Shown: one piece after another, positions 42,188 through 53,124 of the stretch
Layout of the letters: the number at the start of each line of letters is the position of its first letter
Numbering within the stretch: the first letter of the stretch is position 1
From: Pictodentalium vernedei
Lineage: Eukaryota; Mollusca; Scaphopoda; Dentaliida; Dentaliidae
NCBI GenBank assembly: GCA_031216915.1
Contig: CM062291.1
Span: 37,080,484 to 37,144,483 of the forward strand
Direction: 5' to 3'
Length of the DNA: 64,000 nt
Program-made: the position numbers and the translations under genes
The notes under the pieces: generated by a model
Told to the model about the DNA's origin: nothing
What the model saw: the letters and a program-made list of their open reading frames with translations, nothing else
Database searches by the model: none

Positions 42188-43608
42188 ATATAAATTACTA
42201 ACAATTTTTTAACATTTTTATACTGTACCAATAACCCAGACTTAGCTGAATAGAAAAAAGGCTGGACGGCCTAGGACATAAAGGAAAATCCAATAGGCTC
42301 AATTACATGTAAACAGAATTATCTCCTCAAGGAGAAAAGGATAAACAGGCTTTACATATATCTTTCTTATTTGCATCAAAAAAGAAAGACACAATACCAC
42401 TCTGTAATTGAGCACAATAACATCAATGATCTCTATTAACATCCAGTATAACCCGTTATACTAATTATTTTTAAACGAAAGCCAATAAATAAAGGAAGTC
42501 CAGAAAATGAGACTCTTTATACTCATTAAAAGTGTCCGAGGATTGTATATTAACGCTCGTTTGACACATGACATATACAAATGCTTACACCGAGCTACAC
42601 TTTAAATATATTACATGAATGAGTTAAACATTAGCTTTACACTTTAAACCATCCCGGCAGCGACTCTGAATTACTGACTCCAGAGGAGGTATTCCCTTGC
42701 TTTTCACTATAAAGCAGGTAACCTAAGGGAACACCATCCCCCCCCCCCCCCCTTCCCCTTGCCCTGGGTCAAATACCCCAGAGCGAAGAGAGCAGCAGGA
42801 CAGAATCACTGACGGAACAGAAAGCCTGCATAACTATAGTTGGAACTGTTTAGTGGACGACATTCTGAACAACAGATAACGGACATAAACAATGCAGGTC
42901 TCCAGAAATGGACTCAATATTTCTGAGATAATTGTTCATAAGCAGTACGGATTGTTAACTGAATCCACCTTGCAATAGAATGGACCGTAATGTCCCTTCT
43001 ATTTGGCAGCAAAGACAGAAAGAAACTTTTACCTCCCTTTCTGATACTCAAATTTACGTTTGTAAATACGTATAGCTCTAACAGGACAGAGTAAAGGCCT
43101 ATGCCCGTCTGAAGATGGAAGAGCCTTAATAACAATAGATTCCGGATACTTATTAAGAGCCTGATTCTTAGCCAAAAAACCAACATTAGTAGTCAAGGTA
43201 ATAGTATTACCTACACTACGATAGTGAGAATCATCAACAGATAGTGCATGAAGCTCACTAACTCTTCTTGCCGAAGAGAAGGACAAGAGAAAAGCTGTCT
43301 TATAAGATAAGAATTTGAAGTCCACCATGTCAAGAGGCTCAAATGGCGCTTCTTAGCTTAAGAAGAACCCAAGCTAAATTCCACTTAGGAATTCAACTAA
43401 GGGTTCTAAGTCTATTTATCAAAAAGTTTTTCACTAACTTAGATAAAGAGACATTAGATCCAATCTGTAAACTATCATGATGTGCATAGTAATAACAGAA
43501 TGATCCCTACACCACCGTGAGAAAAACCTTCCACTTAGCAGCATAATTAAGCGAAGAGGAGCTCAACAATCAGTTGCAAACGTATCTGTTGCCCTGTTTC
43601 AAATTTAT
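42188..43608 (-). mobile_element. DIRS-B remainder in unit A
   Basis: Resumes with the ICR second half (atttttaacatttttatactgtaccaat..), then the 3' non-coding part with a C-run at 42729-42742, a recombinase fragment at 42914-43328 and further decayed recombinase N-terminal coding to about 43570. It ends at the duplication boundary. Confidence 0.85.
42914..43328 (-). pseudogene. Recombinase fragment, DIRS-B unit A
   Basis: Two frames: MVDFKFLSYKTAFLLSFSSA..RVSELHAL and NRRDITVHSIARWIQLTIRT. The first catalytic Arg remains, but the part with HxxR and the nucleophilic Tyr is deleted. A frameshift sits near 43040. Confidence 0.85.
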
Positions 43609-44042
43609 GCCTGGGGAGATAACTGACCTAGATACAAAGCTTGAAAAGTGTCTGGGTCAAATATATTTGCCTGAGGGTGAGATTTTCTAATCCCAAAATA
43701 AACCACTTGAGGATGATTTTTCACCCACCATAACTCAATGATGTTGTTGAAATCAAACTACTGCCCTTGAGATGAAATTTTATGTTTTTTTCATTTGATC
43801 ATAGATAAAAATTAATCCTTAAGATTTTTATAAATCTTTTGCTACACTCGGACAGTCTACATTCTGTGGCTTTGCCAAAAAATTTAGAATTCAACTTGTG
43901 AGTTAACCCTGAGACAGCATGTTGGGGCACCTGTTCTCTTGCAGGAAAAGTGATCAAAGTTGGAATTAGTTACTTTAGGGTTAATTGAAAGTTGGGAAAG
44001 AAAGAGCATCATAAGGTTCCTTATAGACCGAGGTATATACTA

Positions 44043-44296
44043 TCAGGCTTGAAAATAAGCCGTCTGACATTTGCAGAATGAGGTCCCCAGAGGGTGAATT
44101 TGATGATGCTATCCCATACAGTGGGCCAATTTATCCTCTGGGTACCTCATTCTGTTTAGGTTTGAGACCCTGATTCAGATTGAGGTTCACAGAGGGTAAA
44201 TTTAGTGATGCTACCCTGCTGTGCAGGGTAGCATCACTAAATTCACCCTCTGGGGACCTCATTTTGCAGATGTCAGTCGGCTTATTTTCTGGCATG
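44043..44296. mobile_element. MITE with 7-bp target duplication TATACTA
   Basis: 254 bp with ends gaaaataagccgtctgacat / inverted gaaaataagccgactgacat, and about 65 bases of inverted repeat including aatgaggtccccagagggtg. Flanks TATACTA at 44036-44042 and 44297-44303. A related half-site lies at 33433-33490 and 44963-45020. Not present in unit A, which instead has the Tc1-like element at the same point. Confidence 0.8.
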
Positions 44297-45340
44297 TATA
44301 CTACGAAAATGAGAAGTAGCTCATGGCACCGATTAGTTAACATACTGAAGCGAGTTGAATCAGATGAAAGTTCTGTGACATTATTTTTGAAGTTATTTAT
44401 TTCCATGTTATGTTTCGTATGGTGAGCAAGAAATCATCCTTGAATGGTGTGGGGTGCGTAAATGTGTCAACTGAAGTGAAGTGGGACCCCTTGTTTGTTC
44501 ACAAAATGGAGGAGATGATGAAATAGTCTGGTGATCATTAAATATTCAAATAAAGGTGGTTAGTCGTGTGGGGTGGGTAAGATAGATCTGTCTGATCAAG
44601 GTATCTCACCTCTGACATATGTAACTCAATACATGTGTCACAGGTGAGATACCTGGGTCAGCTCTGATATTCCTGGGTGTGTGGCATATCCCCCTAATAA
44701 TTTTTCTTCAAGTCAGGACATTTTTGCTGAGATTGAAGTCTTAGATATTGATTCACTCTTGCTAGTAATCATGTACTTTCTTACAAGACCAGATTTGATA
44801 CTTGGACTTATGTCACACACACAGTCAGTCATAAAAATGGAGGTCAGTGGGTGTGGTACCCAATTAAGGCTACTGGTACCCAATTCAGGCTACTGGTACC
44901 CAATTCAGGCAACTGGTACCCAATTCAAGCTGACTGATTTGGAATATGGTATGTACAAGCCTGGAAATAAGCAGACTGTCATCTGTAAAATGAGGTCTCC
45001 AGAGGGTGAATTGGTGGGAAAAAACTGATTTCTGGAGATTTCTGGCCACACACCCCATCCTGCGTTCCTAGACAAATATTTTTGCCTCCCCCACCCTCTG
45101 TGAGAACTAGAAATAAAGGTCTATAAGTGTGCTTAATGTCATCAAAATTGGAGAAGGATAAGTACCCTAAATCTTGTCTGAGTTAAGATAAAAAGGCTGA
45201 CAATTGCTGTAAGTCATTCCAAGTTTGTTGCATGCCTTAATAAATGCTGTTTATCTCAAGAAAACAGGAAAATGACCAGATCTCTGCTAAATGAATATTC
45301 CTGTTAATTGAATAATTTTCACTGCCGGAGTGGCTTTCAA

Positions 45341-45514
45341 TTAACCCTTTCGCCAACACAGACGATATCAGAATTTATTATTTTAAATGTCATTTTTTCA
45401 AATTTTTCCCAAATTTAAACAAACTGCATCAAGTGACCCCTCATTGGAACGAGCCCAGTGAGCTCGTTCCAATGCAGGGTAACATGATATGGTTTTGTTG
45501 AAACTTTCTGAAAA
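45341..45514. mobile_element. piggyBac-type MITE, left half, unit B
   Basis: TTAACCCTTTCGCCAACAC... up to ctttctgaaaa. Its right half is 61690-61762, about 16 kb away, after DIRS-B. Confidence 0.88.
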
Positions 45515-45942
45515 GTTAAAAAATTTATAGTAATTTATATATTTTTTATATTTACGAATGACCCAGACTTAGCTGGTGCTAACTCCTTAAATTCTAGGGC
45601 CAAACATAAATTTTGCCCCCCAATCCCCAAAATTTGCATCAAAATCCGAAATTTCAATGTCCTATGTGGTCCTCCATACTTTTATCCACTGCGCATGCGC
45701 AGTGTCAAGGAAGTCTCGAAATTGACGCCAAAAGTCATTCTTATAACCAGTGCCTGGTAAGCATTATGTAATCAGCGCGGAGGTATGAGTTCCGAACTCA
45801 TGGGAGGGCCATCCCCGTCTGGGTCATTGGTAAGTATAAAAAATATATAAATTATTAAAAAATTTTTAACATTTTTATACTGTACCAATAACCCAGACTT
45901 AGCTGAATAGAAAAAAGGCTGGAGGGCCCAGGACATAAAGGA

Positions 45943-48469
45943 CAAGAGGCCCCAGGGGGCCTGAGGGCGCTCACCTGACATGGTAGCCTAAATAGCAACC
46001 CAGAGAATTGATTTCCACAAGTTGCATCTGCTCCTCCTAAGAAAAGCTGAAACCAAATATCCAAATATTCTGACCAGTGGATCTAAAAAAAGATTTTTAA
46101 AGAATATTCCTCATACTGAACTAAGTCATAATTCGGGCTCCCACAGGAAGCCCATATATGAACCCAGGGACTTGGCTTTAACAAACCTGAATCTCACACC
46201 CCTAAGGATTCTGCACACCAAATATCAAAACATTTCGACTGCTGGATCTGAAGAAGAAGATTTTTAAAGAAAATTCCTCATTTTGAACCAAGTTACAATT
46301 CGAGCTCCCACAATCAGCCCAAATATGGACCTAGGGACATGGCTTGAACAAACTTGAATCTTACCCCCCTAAGGATGCTGCATAAAAAATATCAAAAGCA
46401 TTCATCTGCTGGATCTGAAGATTTTTAAATAAAATTCCTCATTTTGAACTAAGTTGTCATTCAGGCTCCCATAGTGAGCCTACATATGAACCAAGGGACT
46501 TGGCTTGAACAAACTTGAATCTCAGCCCCCTAAGGTTGCTCCATGCCAAATATTAAAACATTCCAACTGCTGAATCTGAAGAAGAAGATTTTTAAAGAAA
46601 AATTCCTCATATTGACTAAGTTATAATTTGGGCTCCCACAGGGAGCCCAAATATGGACCCATGGACTTGGCTTTAACACACTTGAATCCCCCCTCCTCCC
46701 CCAAGGATGCTACTCACCACATATCAAACCATTCCGACTGCTGGATCTGAAGAAGAAAATTTTTTAAGAAAATTCCTCATTTTGAACAAAGTTACAATTC
46801 AAGCTCCCACATTGAGCCCAAATATGGACCTAGGGACATGGCTTGAACAAACTTGAATCTCACCCCCCTAAGGATGCTGCATACCAAATATCACAAGATT
46901 CTGCCTGCTGGATCTTGAGAAGAAAATTTTCAAAGAAATTTGCCTGAAATGCACTAAGTTCGAATTTGGGCTTCTAAAGTGAGCCCAAATATGAATCCAG
47001 GTGGCCGATTTGAACAAACTGGAATCAGATCCACCCCACAATGTTGCATACCAAATATCAAAAGATTCTGCCTGCAGGATCTGGAGAAGAAGATTTTTGA
47101 AGAAATTTGCCTGAAATGCACTAAGTTCAAATTCGAGCTTCTATAGTGAGCCCAAATATGAATCTAGGGAGCAGATTTGAACAAAATAGAATCAGATCCA
47201 CCCCACAATGTTGCATACCAAATATCAAAAGATTCTGTCTGCTGGATCTGGAGAAGAAGATTTTTTAAGAAATTTGCCTGAAATGCACTAAGTTCAAATT
47301 TTGGCTCCTATACTGAGCCCAAATATAAACCCAAGGGGTCAATTTGAACAAACTTGAATCAGATCCACCCCACAATGTTGCATACCCAATATCAAAAGAT
47401 TCTGCCTGCTGGATCTTGAGAAGAAGATTTTCAAAGCAATTTGCCTGAAATGCACTAAGTTCAAATTTGGGCTCCTATACAGAGCCCAAATATAAACCCA
47501 AGGGGCCGATTTGAACAAACTTGAATCAGATCCACCCCACAATGTTGCATACCAAATATCAAAAGATTCTGCCTGCTGGATCTGGAGAAGAAGATTTTTT
47601 AAGAAATTTGCCTGAAATGCACTAAGTTCGAAATCGGGCTCCTATACTGAGCCCAAATATGAACCCAGGGGGCCGGTTTGAACAAACCTGAATCAGATCC
47701 ACCCTCCAATGTTGCATACCAAATATCAAAAGATTCTGCCTGCTGGATCTGGAGAAGAAGATTTTTTAATGTTTTTCCCATTGCCTAGTGTTAAAAAGTG
47801 CTGACTCAGCACTTTTTCAATGTCCCGAAACTGTACCCTATGATAAAACCGATAGCAATTTTTTTTTACCAATTCTTTCTGTTGGTCCTAAGGAAGCTTC
47901 ACACCAAATAAAAATTCTCGGTGCCGTGCAGTTTTGGAGATATGGGCGTTTTAATTTTTTTCTATTTTTAGCTCCTGCGGTTCCCATGGGGCTACGGGAA
48001 AAAAAAATCAGCATAAATTAGTTACTTATGACCCAATAAGCCCTCACATAAAATTTGGTTCAAATCAGCCTCTCGGTTTGGAAAATAGAAATTTTGGGCG
48101 GGGCCAAAAATTTTGCCCCTCCCATAACGACGCCAAGTATAGCCCCACAAACTTCTCTTGAACAAATCTGAGTCTACACCTCAAAAGGAAGCTGCACACC
48201 AAATATCAAGTCTCTGCTACTGCTGGTTCATGAGAAGAAGATTTTTTAAGATTTCAGCACACTTTTTGGGTGTGGCCCTACCCACAGGCGGGGCAACTTG
48301 ATTTGAACAAAATCAAATTGCGATGTCATAACAAACTATTATCTCAAATATCAATTAAATTGGTTCAGCGGTTTGGGAGGAGAAGACGCAAACACCATGT
48401 TCACGGACGACGGACGACGGACGGTGAGTGATCACTATAGCTCTCCTGACTGAAAGTCAGGTGAGCTAA
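45943..48469 (-). mobile_element. Helitron-like element inserted in DIRS-B
   Basis: 2,527 bp, absent from the same position in unit A (aaaggaaaatccaatag near 42285). Minus-strand 3' end: hairpin aggccccctggggcct, then cttg and host t; insertion falls between two T. Core of about ten diverged units of about 180-185 bases (caaatatcaaaagattctgcc, ctggatctggagaagaagatt). Near the other end are cggacgacggacgacggacgg and the hairpin agctctcctgactgaaagtca. No Rep/helicase gene; non-autonomous. Short frames in it are not genes. Confidence 0.85.
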
Positions 48470-49106
48470 AAATCCAATAGGCTCAATTACATGTAAACAG
48501 AATTATCTCCTCAAGGAGAAAAGGATAAACAGGCTTTACATATATCTTTATGATTTGCATCAAAAAAGAAATACACAATACCACTCTGTAATTGAGCACA
48601 ATAACATCAATGATCTCTATTAACATCCAGTATAACCCGTTATACTAATTATTTTTAAACGAAAGCCAATAAATAAAGGAAGTCCAGAAAATGAGACTCT
48701 TTATACTCATTAAAAGTGTCCGAGGATTGTATATTAATGCTCGTATGACACGTGACATATACAAATGCTTACACCGAGCTACACTTTAAATATATTACAT
48801 GAATGAGCTAAACATTAGCTTTACACTTTAAGCCATCCCGGCACCGACTCTGAATTACTGACTCCAGAGGAGGTATTCCCTTGCTTTTCACTATAAAGCA
48901 GGTGATATAAGGGAACACCATCCCCCCCCCCCCCCCTTCCCCTTGCCCTGGGTCAAATACCCCAGAGCGAAGAGAGCAGCAGGACAGAATCACTGACGGA
49001 ACAGAAAGCCTTCATAACTATAGTTGGAACTGTTTAGTGGACGACATTCTGAACAACAGATAACAGACATAAACAATGCAGGTCTCCAGAAATGGACTCA
49101 ATCTTT

Positions 49107-49512
49107 CTAAGATAATTGTTCATAAGCAGTACGGATTGTTAATTGAATCCACCTTGCAATAGAATGGACCGTAATGTCCCTTCTATTTGGCAGCAAAGAC
49201 AGAAAGAAACTTTTACCTCCCTTTCTGATACTCAAATTTACATTTGTAAATACGTATAGCTCTAACAGGACAGAGTAAAGGCCTATGCCCGTCTGAAGAC
49301 GGAAGAGCCTTAATAACAATAGATTCCGGATACTTATTTGGAGCCTGATTCTTAGCCAAAAAACAAACATTAGTAGTCAAGGTAATAGTATTACCTACAC
49401 TACGATAGTGAGAATCATCAACAGATAGAGCATGAAGCTCACTAACTCTTCTTGCCGAAGAGAAGGACAAGAGAAAAGCTGTCTTATAAGATAAGAATTT
49501 GAAGTCCACCAT
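49107..49512 (-). pseudogene. Recombinase fragment, DIRS-B unit B
   Basis: Nearly the same as 42914-43328: SSARRVSELHALSVDDSHYR present, a frameshift after FEYQKGR, and the C-terminal catalytic HxxR and Tyr lost by a deletion next to 49110. Confidence 0.85.
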
Positions 49513-49797
49513 GTCAAGAGGCTCAAATGGCGCTTCTTAGCTTAAGAAGAACCCAAGCTAAATTCCACTTAGGAATTCAACTAAGGGTTCTAAGTCTATT
49601 TATCAAAAAGTTTTTCACTAACTTAGATAAAGAGACATTAGATCCAATCTGTAAACTATCATGATGTGCATAGTAATAACAGAATGATCCCTACACCACC
49701 GTGAGAAAAACCTTCCACTTAGCAGCATAATTAAGCGAAGAGGAGCTCAACAATCAGTTGCAAACGTATGTGTTGCCCTGTTTCAAATTTATGCGTA

Positions 49798-51230
49798 GCA
49801 TTGATGAAAGGCAGTTATATATAGCGCTAGGCAGTTAGAAACTGAATTTGCCAGTCTTAGAGGCTAGCTTGAATATAACGTCATACAAAGATTAATGTCC
49901 GTGACATTTCTGGACTTGGACGGAAACTGAGGGACCGTGTCCCTAATCCGGCCGAAAAGTCTGTGTCCAGTGACGCTTTCAGTTACTTATCAGGTAATGC
50001 AGCATTTTTTGGTCAGGAGAAACAACTTCTAAAAGGTGATGCCGGATGAATCTACGGCCACCTTAAGTTGTTCGTGACAGGAAAATTTCAGCCGTGCTGA
50101 TTCCCTTTTACCATCCGCCTGAACCACATAAGAACCTCGGTCGTCCCTTTCTGACTCTGCAGGGGAGCGAACCGACTCAGCTTGCTCAGACAGTTTCTTT
50201 ACTGAAAAAGTTTCTGATAGCTGCTGGGATGCTGTGATAAATTGAGCTATCTGTTATAGCAAGTCTGTCACGGAGGCCTGTGGAGCCGCGGTCTTACGTA
50301 AATTAGCCACTGGAAGCTCCTGAGACGTTAATTCCTGCATACTTCATATATGCAATCGTCCTGACTGGAAAGGCCTTGTGTCTTTGGCTATTGGATGGCG
50401 TGACCTGGTCGACGTGGACTCCCTGGTCGGTGAAGCAGGCTGGATATCTTCGGTCACATAGTCAGGTCGTGTGTGCTGACGCGAGGATGAGGAAGCCAAT
50501 AGACAAGTCGCGTAGGACTGTCTATGCGACAGAGCATCCCGAGCAGGTGGACGTATGCTCCGACTAATGAACGTGACATACAACAACATCTGTACCAGAT
50601 GTTGTTGTAAGAGAGAGGGGGCCTCTCTCGCTCACGGTTCGGGCAGACCTGGACGAGCTCGGTACCGGACTGACTGGCTTCCTCCGTACTATCCTCGGAT
50701 CTGTCGTCGCTGGGTGTGCACATTCAATGTTTATAGTGCTCGCATCACCCGTACTCCTTCTCTGGACTGCAACAGACGAACCCGGCTGCCGAGCCATTCG
50801 ATGAATGGTCGCTACACCAGGTGAGTTAGCGGATGACAACGCCATCGATCCTACTTGGGATCTCTTAGGCAATTGACGTATATCATGAGCTCTATAGCCA
50901 CTAGCTCTTGTTATACTGCGACGGCGGAGGCACACTTCTTGAAGACATCACGGAAACATCACCCTGTTCTTGTTCCTCTGAAAAAGAGACTGAAAATCTA
51001 GAGTGACCCTGCAGAGAGAGGACCGGCATGGCCCTCTCACCTCCAACAAATAACCGTGACACACGTCTCCAACGTTTGTCATCCATTGACACACACTGAG
51101 CAAGAATTAGTGCGAGTACACTGACTACAACCCAATAACATGAGAATCAGAGGAAGACTTCCTCACATTACAATTTGAACAATATTCTTTCATCATGAAA
51201 AAATATTAACAGTCATAGTACTCGCACTAA
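49798..51230 (-). pseudogene. Gag-like remnant of DIRS-B
   Basis: Diverged matches to copy 1 Gag, right to left: the Cys-rich start (about 51190-51090), GERAMPVLSLQGHSRFSVSF at 51092-50901, and SPGVATIHRMARQPGSSVAV at 50935-50564. Multiple frameshifts and missing segments; non-functional. Confidence 0.75.
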
Positions 51231-51764
51231 CCCTTGAAAACAAATATACATAATATAATATAATCCATTATAACATTTCGAAAAAATAATTCAAAAGAAA
51301 AAAATTTTTGAAAAAATTTCCGAAGAGCCCAAGTTCCCAATGGGAACAATGAGCCCAAATGGATCCCAAAAAAGCCTAAGTGTGGACAAAAATTTTAAAA
51401 CATTTTTAAAAATTAATGTAATACTTACGGGCAATATTAATGTATCTTGCTATGAATTGAATTAAACAGAAGACAAGTAATCACTATCAGAAGTAACCGT
51501 TGTCAACGTAAACAACAAGTGTACAAAAACCGGAAACATGACTCCAGGCACTGTAAACATGACCCGTAATCAGTTACCAATTTAAACACCATCTGATGTA
51601 AAACAGAGACTTCCAGAGAAGAAACTGCAGTACATCAGATGGTAGATGCAGACCAAAATGCCAAACCACCCAAGTGTGAGGACGTGAACATGGGGTAAAA
51701 CAGAATAATTATTCTGTTATCAAGCCAAAACTCCCAAGAAATTTTAGTAATAAACATTACCAAA

Positions 51765-52095
51765 AATCTCGACATCGACGCCGTAGCTGCGACGGGTGGT
51801 GCAATCTCACAAAATTCTAAGTTCATCAAGGGTCATAACTCCAAGAAAAATATTTGGAACAACACATGCATTGAACAGTGGCTAGACATCAATAAGATAC
51901 ACTTACATACCAAATATAAAGTCATTACATCAAGTATTTCAAAAGTTATTGAGTTTTGAAACTCGTTGGTCAAAGACAGACCAACATGAAACTCGTTGGT
52001 CACAGACAGACCGACAGACTGAACAGTGGCTAGACATGAATAAGATACACTTACATGCCAAATATAAAGTCATTCCATCAAGTATTTCAAAAGGC
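51765..52095. repeat. Small repeat insertion in DIRS-B
   Basis: cagtggctagacat.aataagatacacttaca and accaaatataaagtcattnca each occur twice, about 130 bases apart, with gaaactcgttggtca..agacagacc repeats between. Similar in style to Helitron-like cores. The DIRS-B sequence resumes at ggcttatgcc. Confidence 0.6.
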
Positions 52096-52442
52096 TTATG
52101 CCCCGAAAATAGGGAACATGAAGTAATTTCGTAAAAAAAGTTAAAAAATTTATAGTAATTTATATATTTTTTATACTTACCAATGACCCAGACTTAGCTG
52201 GTGCTAACTCTAACAAAACCAGGGCCAAACACAAATTTTGCCCCCCAATCCCCAAAATTTGCATCCAAAACAAAAAGAAATCATGTCCTAAAGGACCTCC
52301 ATAGTACGCCTCTACTGCGCATGCGCAGTGACGCAGTCGTCCCGAAATTGGCGCCAATTATCATTCTTACTGGCAGTGCCTGGTCAGCGCTATGTACTCA
52401 GCGGGGAGGCAAGAGTTCCCAACTCCAGGGAGGGCCATCCCC

Positions 52443-52530
52443 GTCTGGGTCATTGGTAAGTATAAAAAATATATAAATTACTATAAATTTTTTAACATTT
52501 TTATACTGTACCAATGACCCAGACTTAGCT
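52443..52530. repeat. DIRS copy 2 internal complementary region
   Basis: Same as 34615-34702: complement of the two element ends joined. Confidence 0.95.
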
Positions 52531-53124
52531 GAATAGTAAACAGGCTGGAGGGCCTAGGACATAGAGGAAAATCCAATAAGCTCAACTATATAGTAAAGAG
52601 GTAACCCCTTAAGGAGAAAAGGAGTATTAGGCTTTACATGTATCTTTCTTATTTAATATTAAATTAGAAAGATACACTACCCTTAATAATTGAGCACAAT
52701 AACATTCATGTTCTCTATTAACATCCAGTATAACCCTTATACTAATTATTTTTAAAGCAAGCCAATAAATAAAGTAGTCCAGAGAATTGAGACTCTTTAT
52801 AATCATTTAAAAGTGTCCGAGTATTGTATATTAAAGCCCGTTTGACACTTGACATATACAAATGCTTCACACCGAGCTACACTTTAAAAATAAGACATGA
52901 ATGAAATTAAACATTAATATTACACTTTAAAACCATCCCGGAAGCGACTCAGAAATACTGACTTGGAGGAGGCATTCCCTTGCTTTTCACTATAAAGCAG
53001 GTGACCTAAGGGAACACCCCCCCCCCCTTCCCCTTGCCCTGGGTCAAATAGCCCAGAGCGAAGAGGGCAGCCGGACGGAGTCACTGCCAGAACAGAAAGC
53101 CTGCATAACTATAGTTGCAACTGT

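Larger units (their letters stand above)
31532..43608. repeat. Segmental tandem duplication, unit A
   Basis: From ctggggagataactgacc (31542) this runs in parallel with unit B at 43609-49797, at high identity. After removing later insertions (Tc1-like 31947-32772 and DIRS copy 1 34312-42187 in A; MITE 44043-44296 and Helitron-like 45943-48469 in B) the units align end to end. Unit A ends at tttcaaatttatg (43608), where unit B begins directly. Confidence 0.88.
43609..49797. repeat. Segmental tandem duplication, unit B
   Basis: Parallel to unit A (31532-43608). It starts at cctggggagataactgacc immediately after A's last base and ends tttcaaatttatgc, where it continues into further DIRS-B sequence that A lacks. 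Confidence 0.88.
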
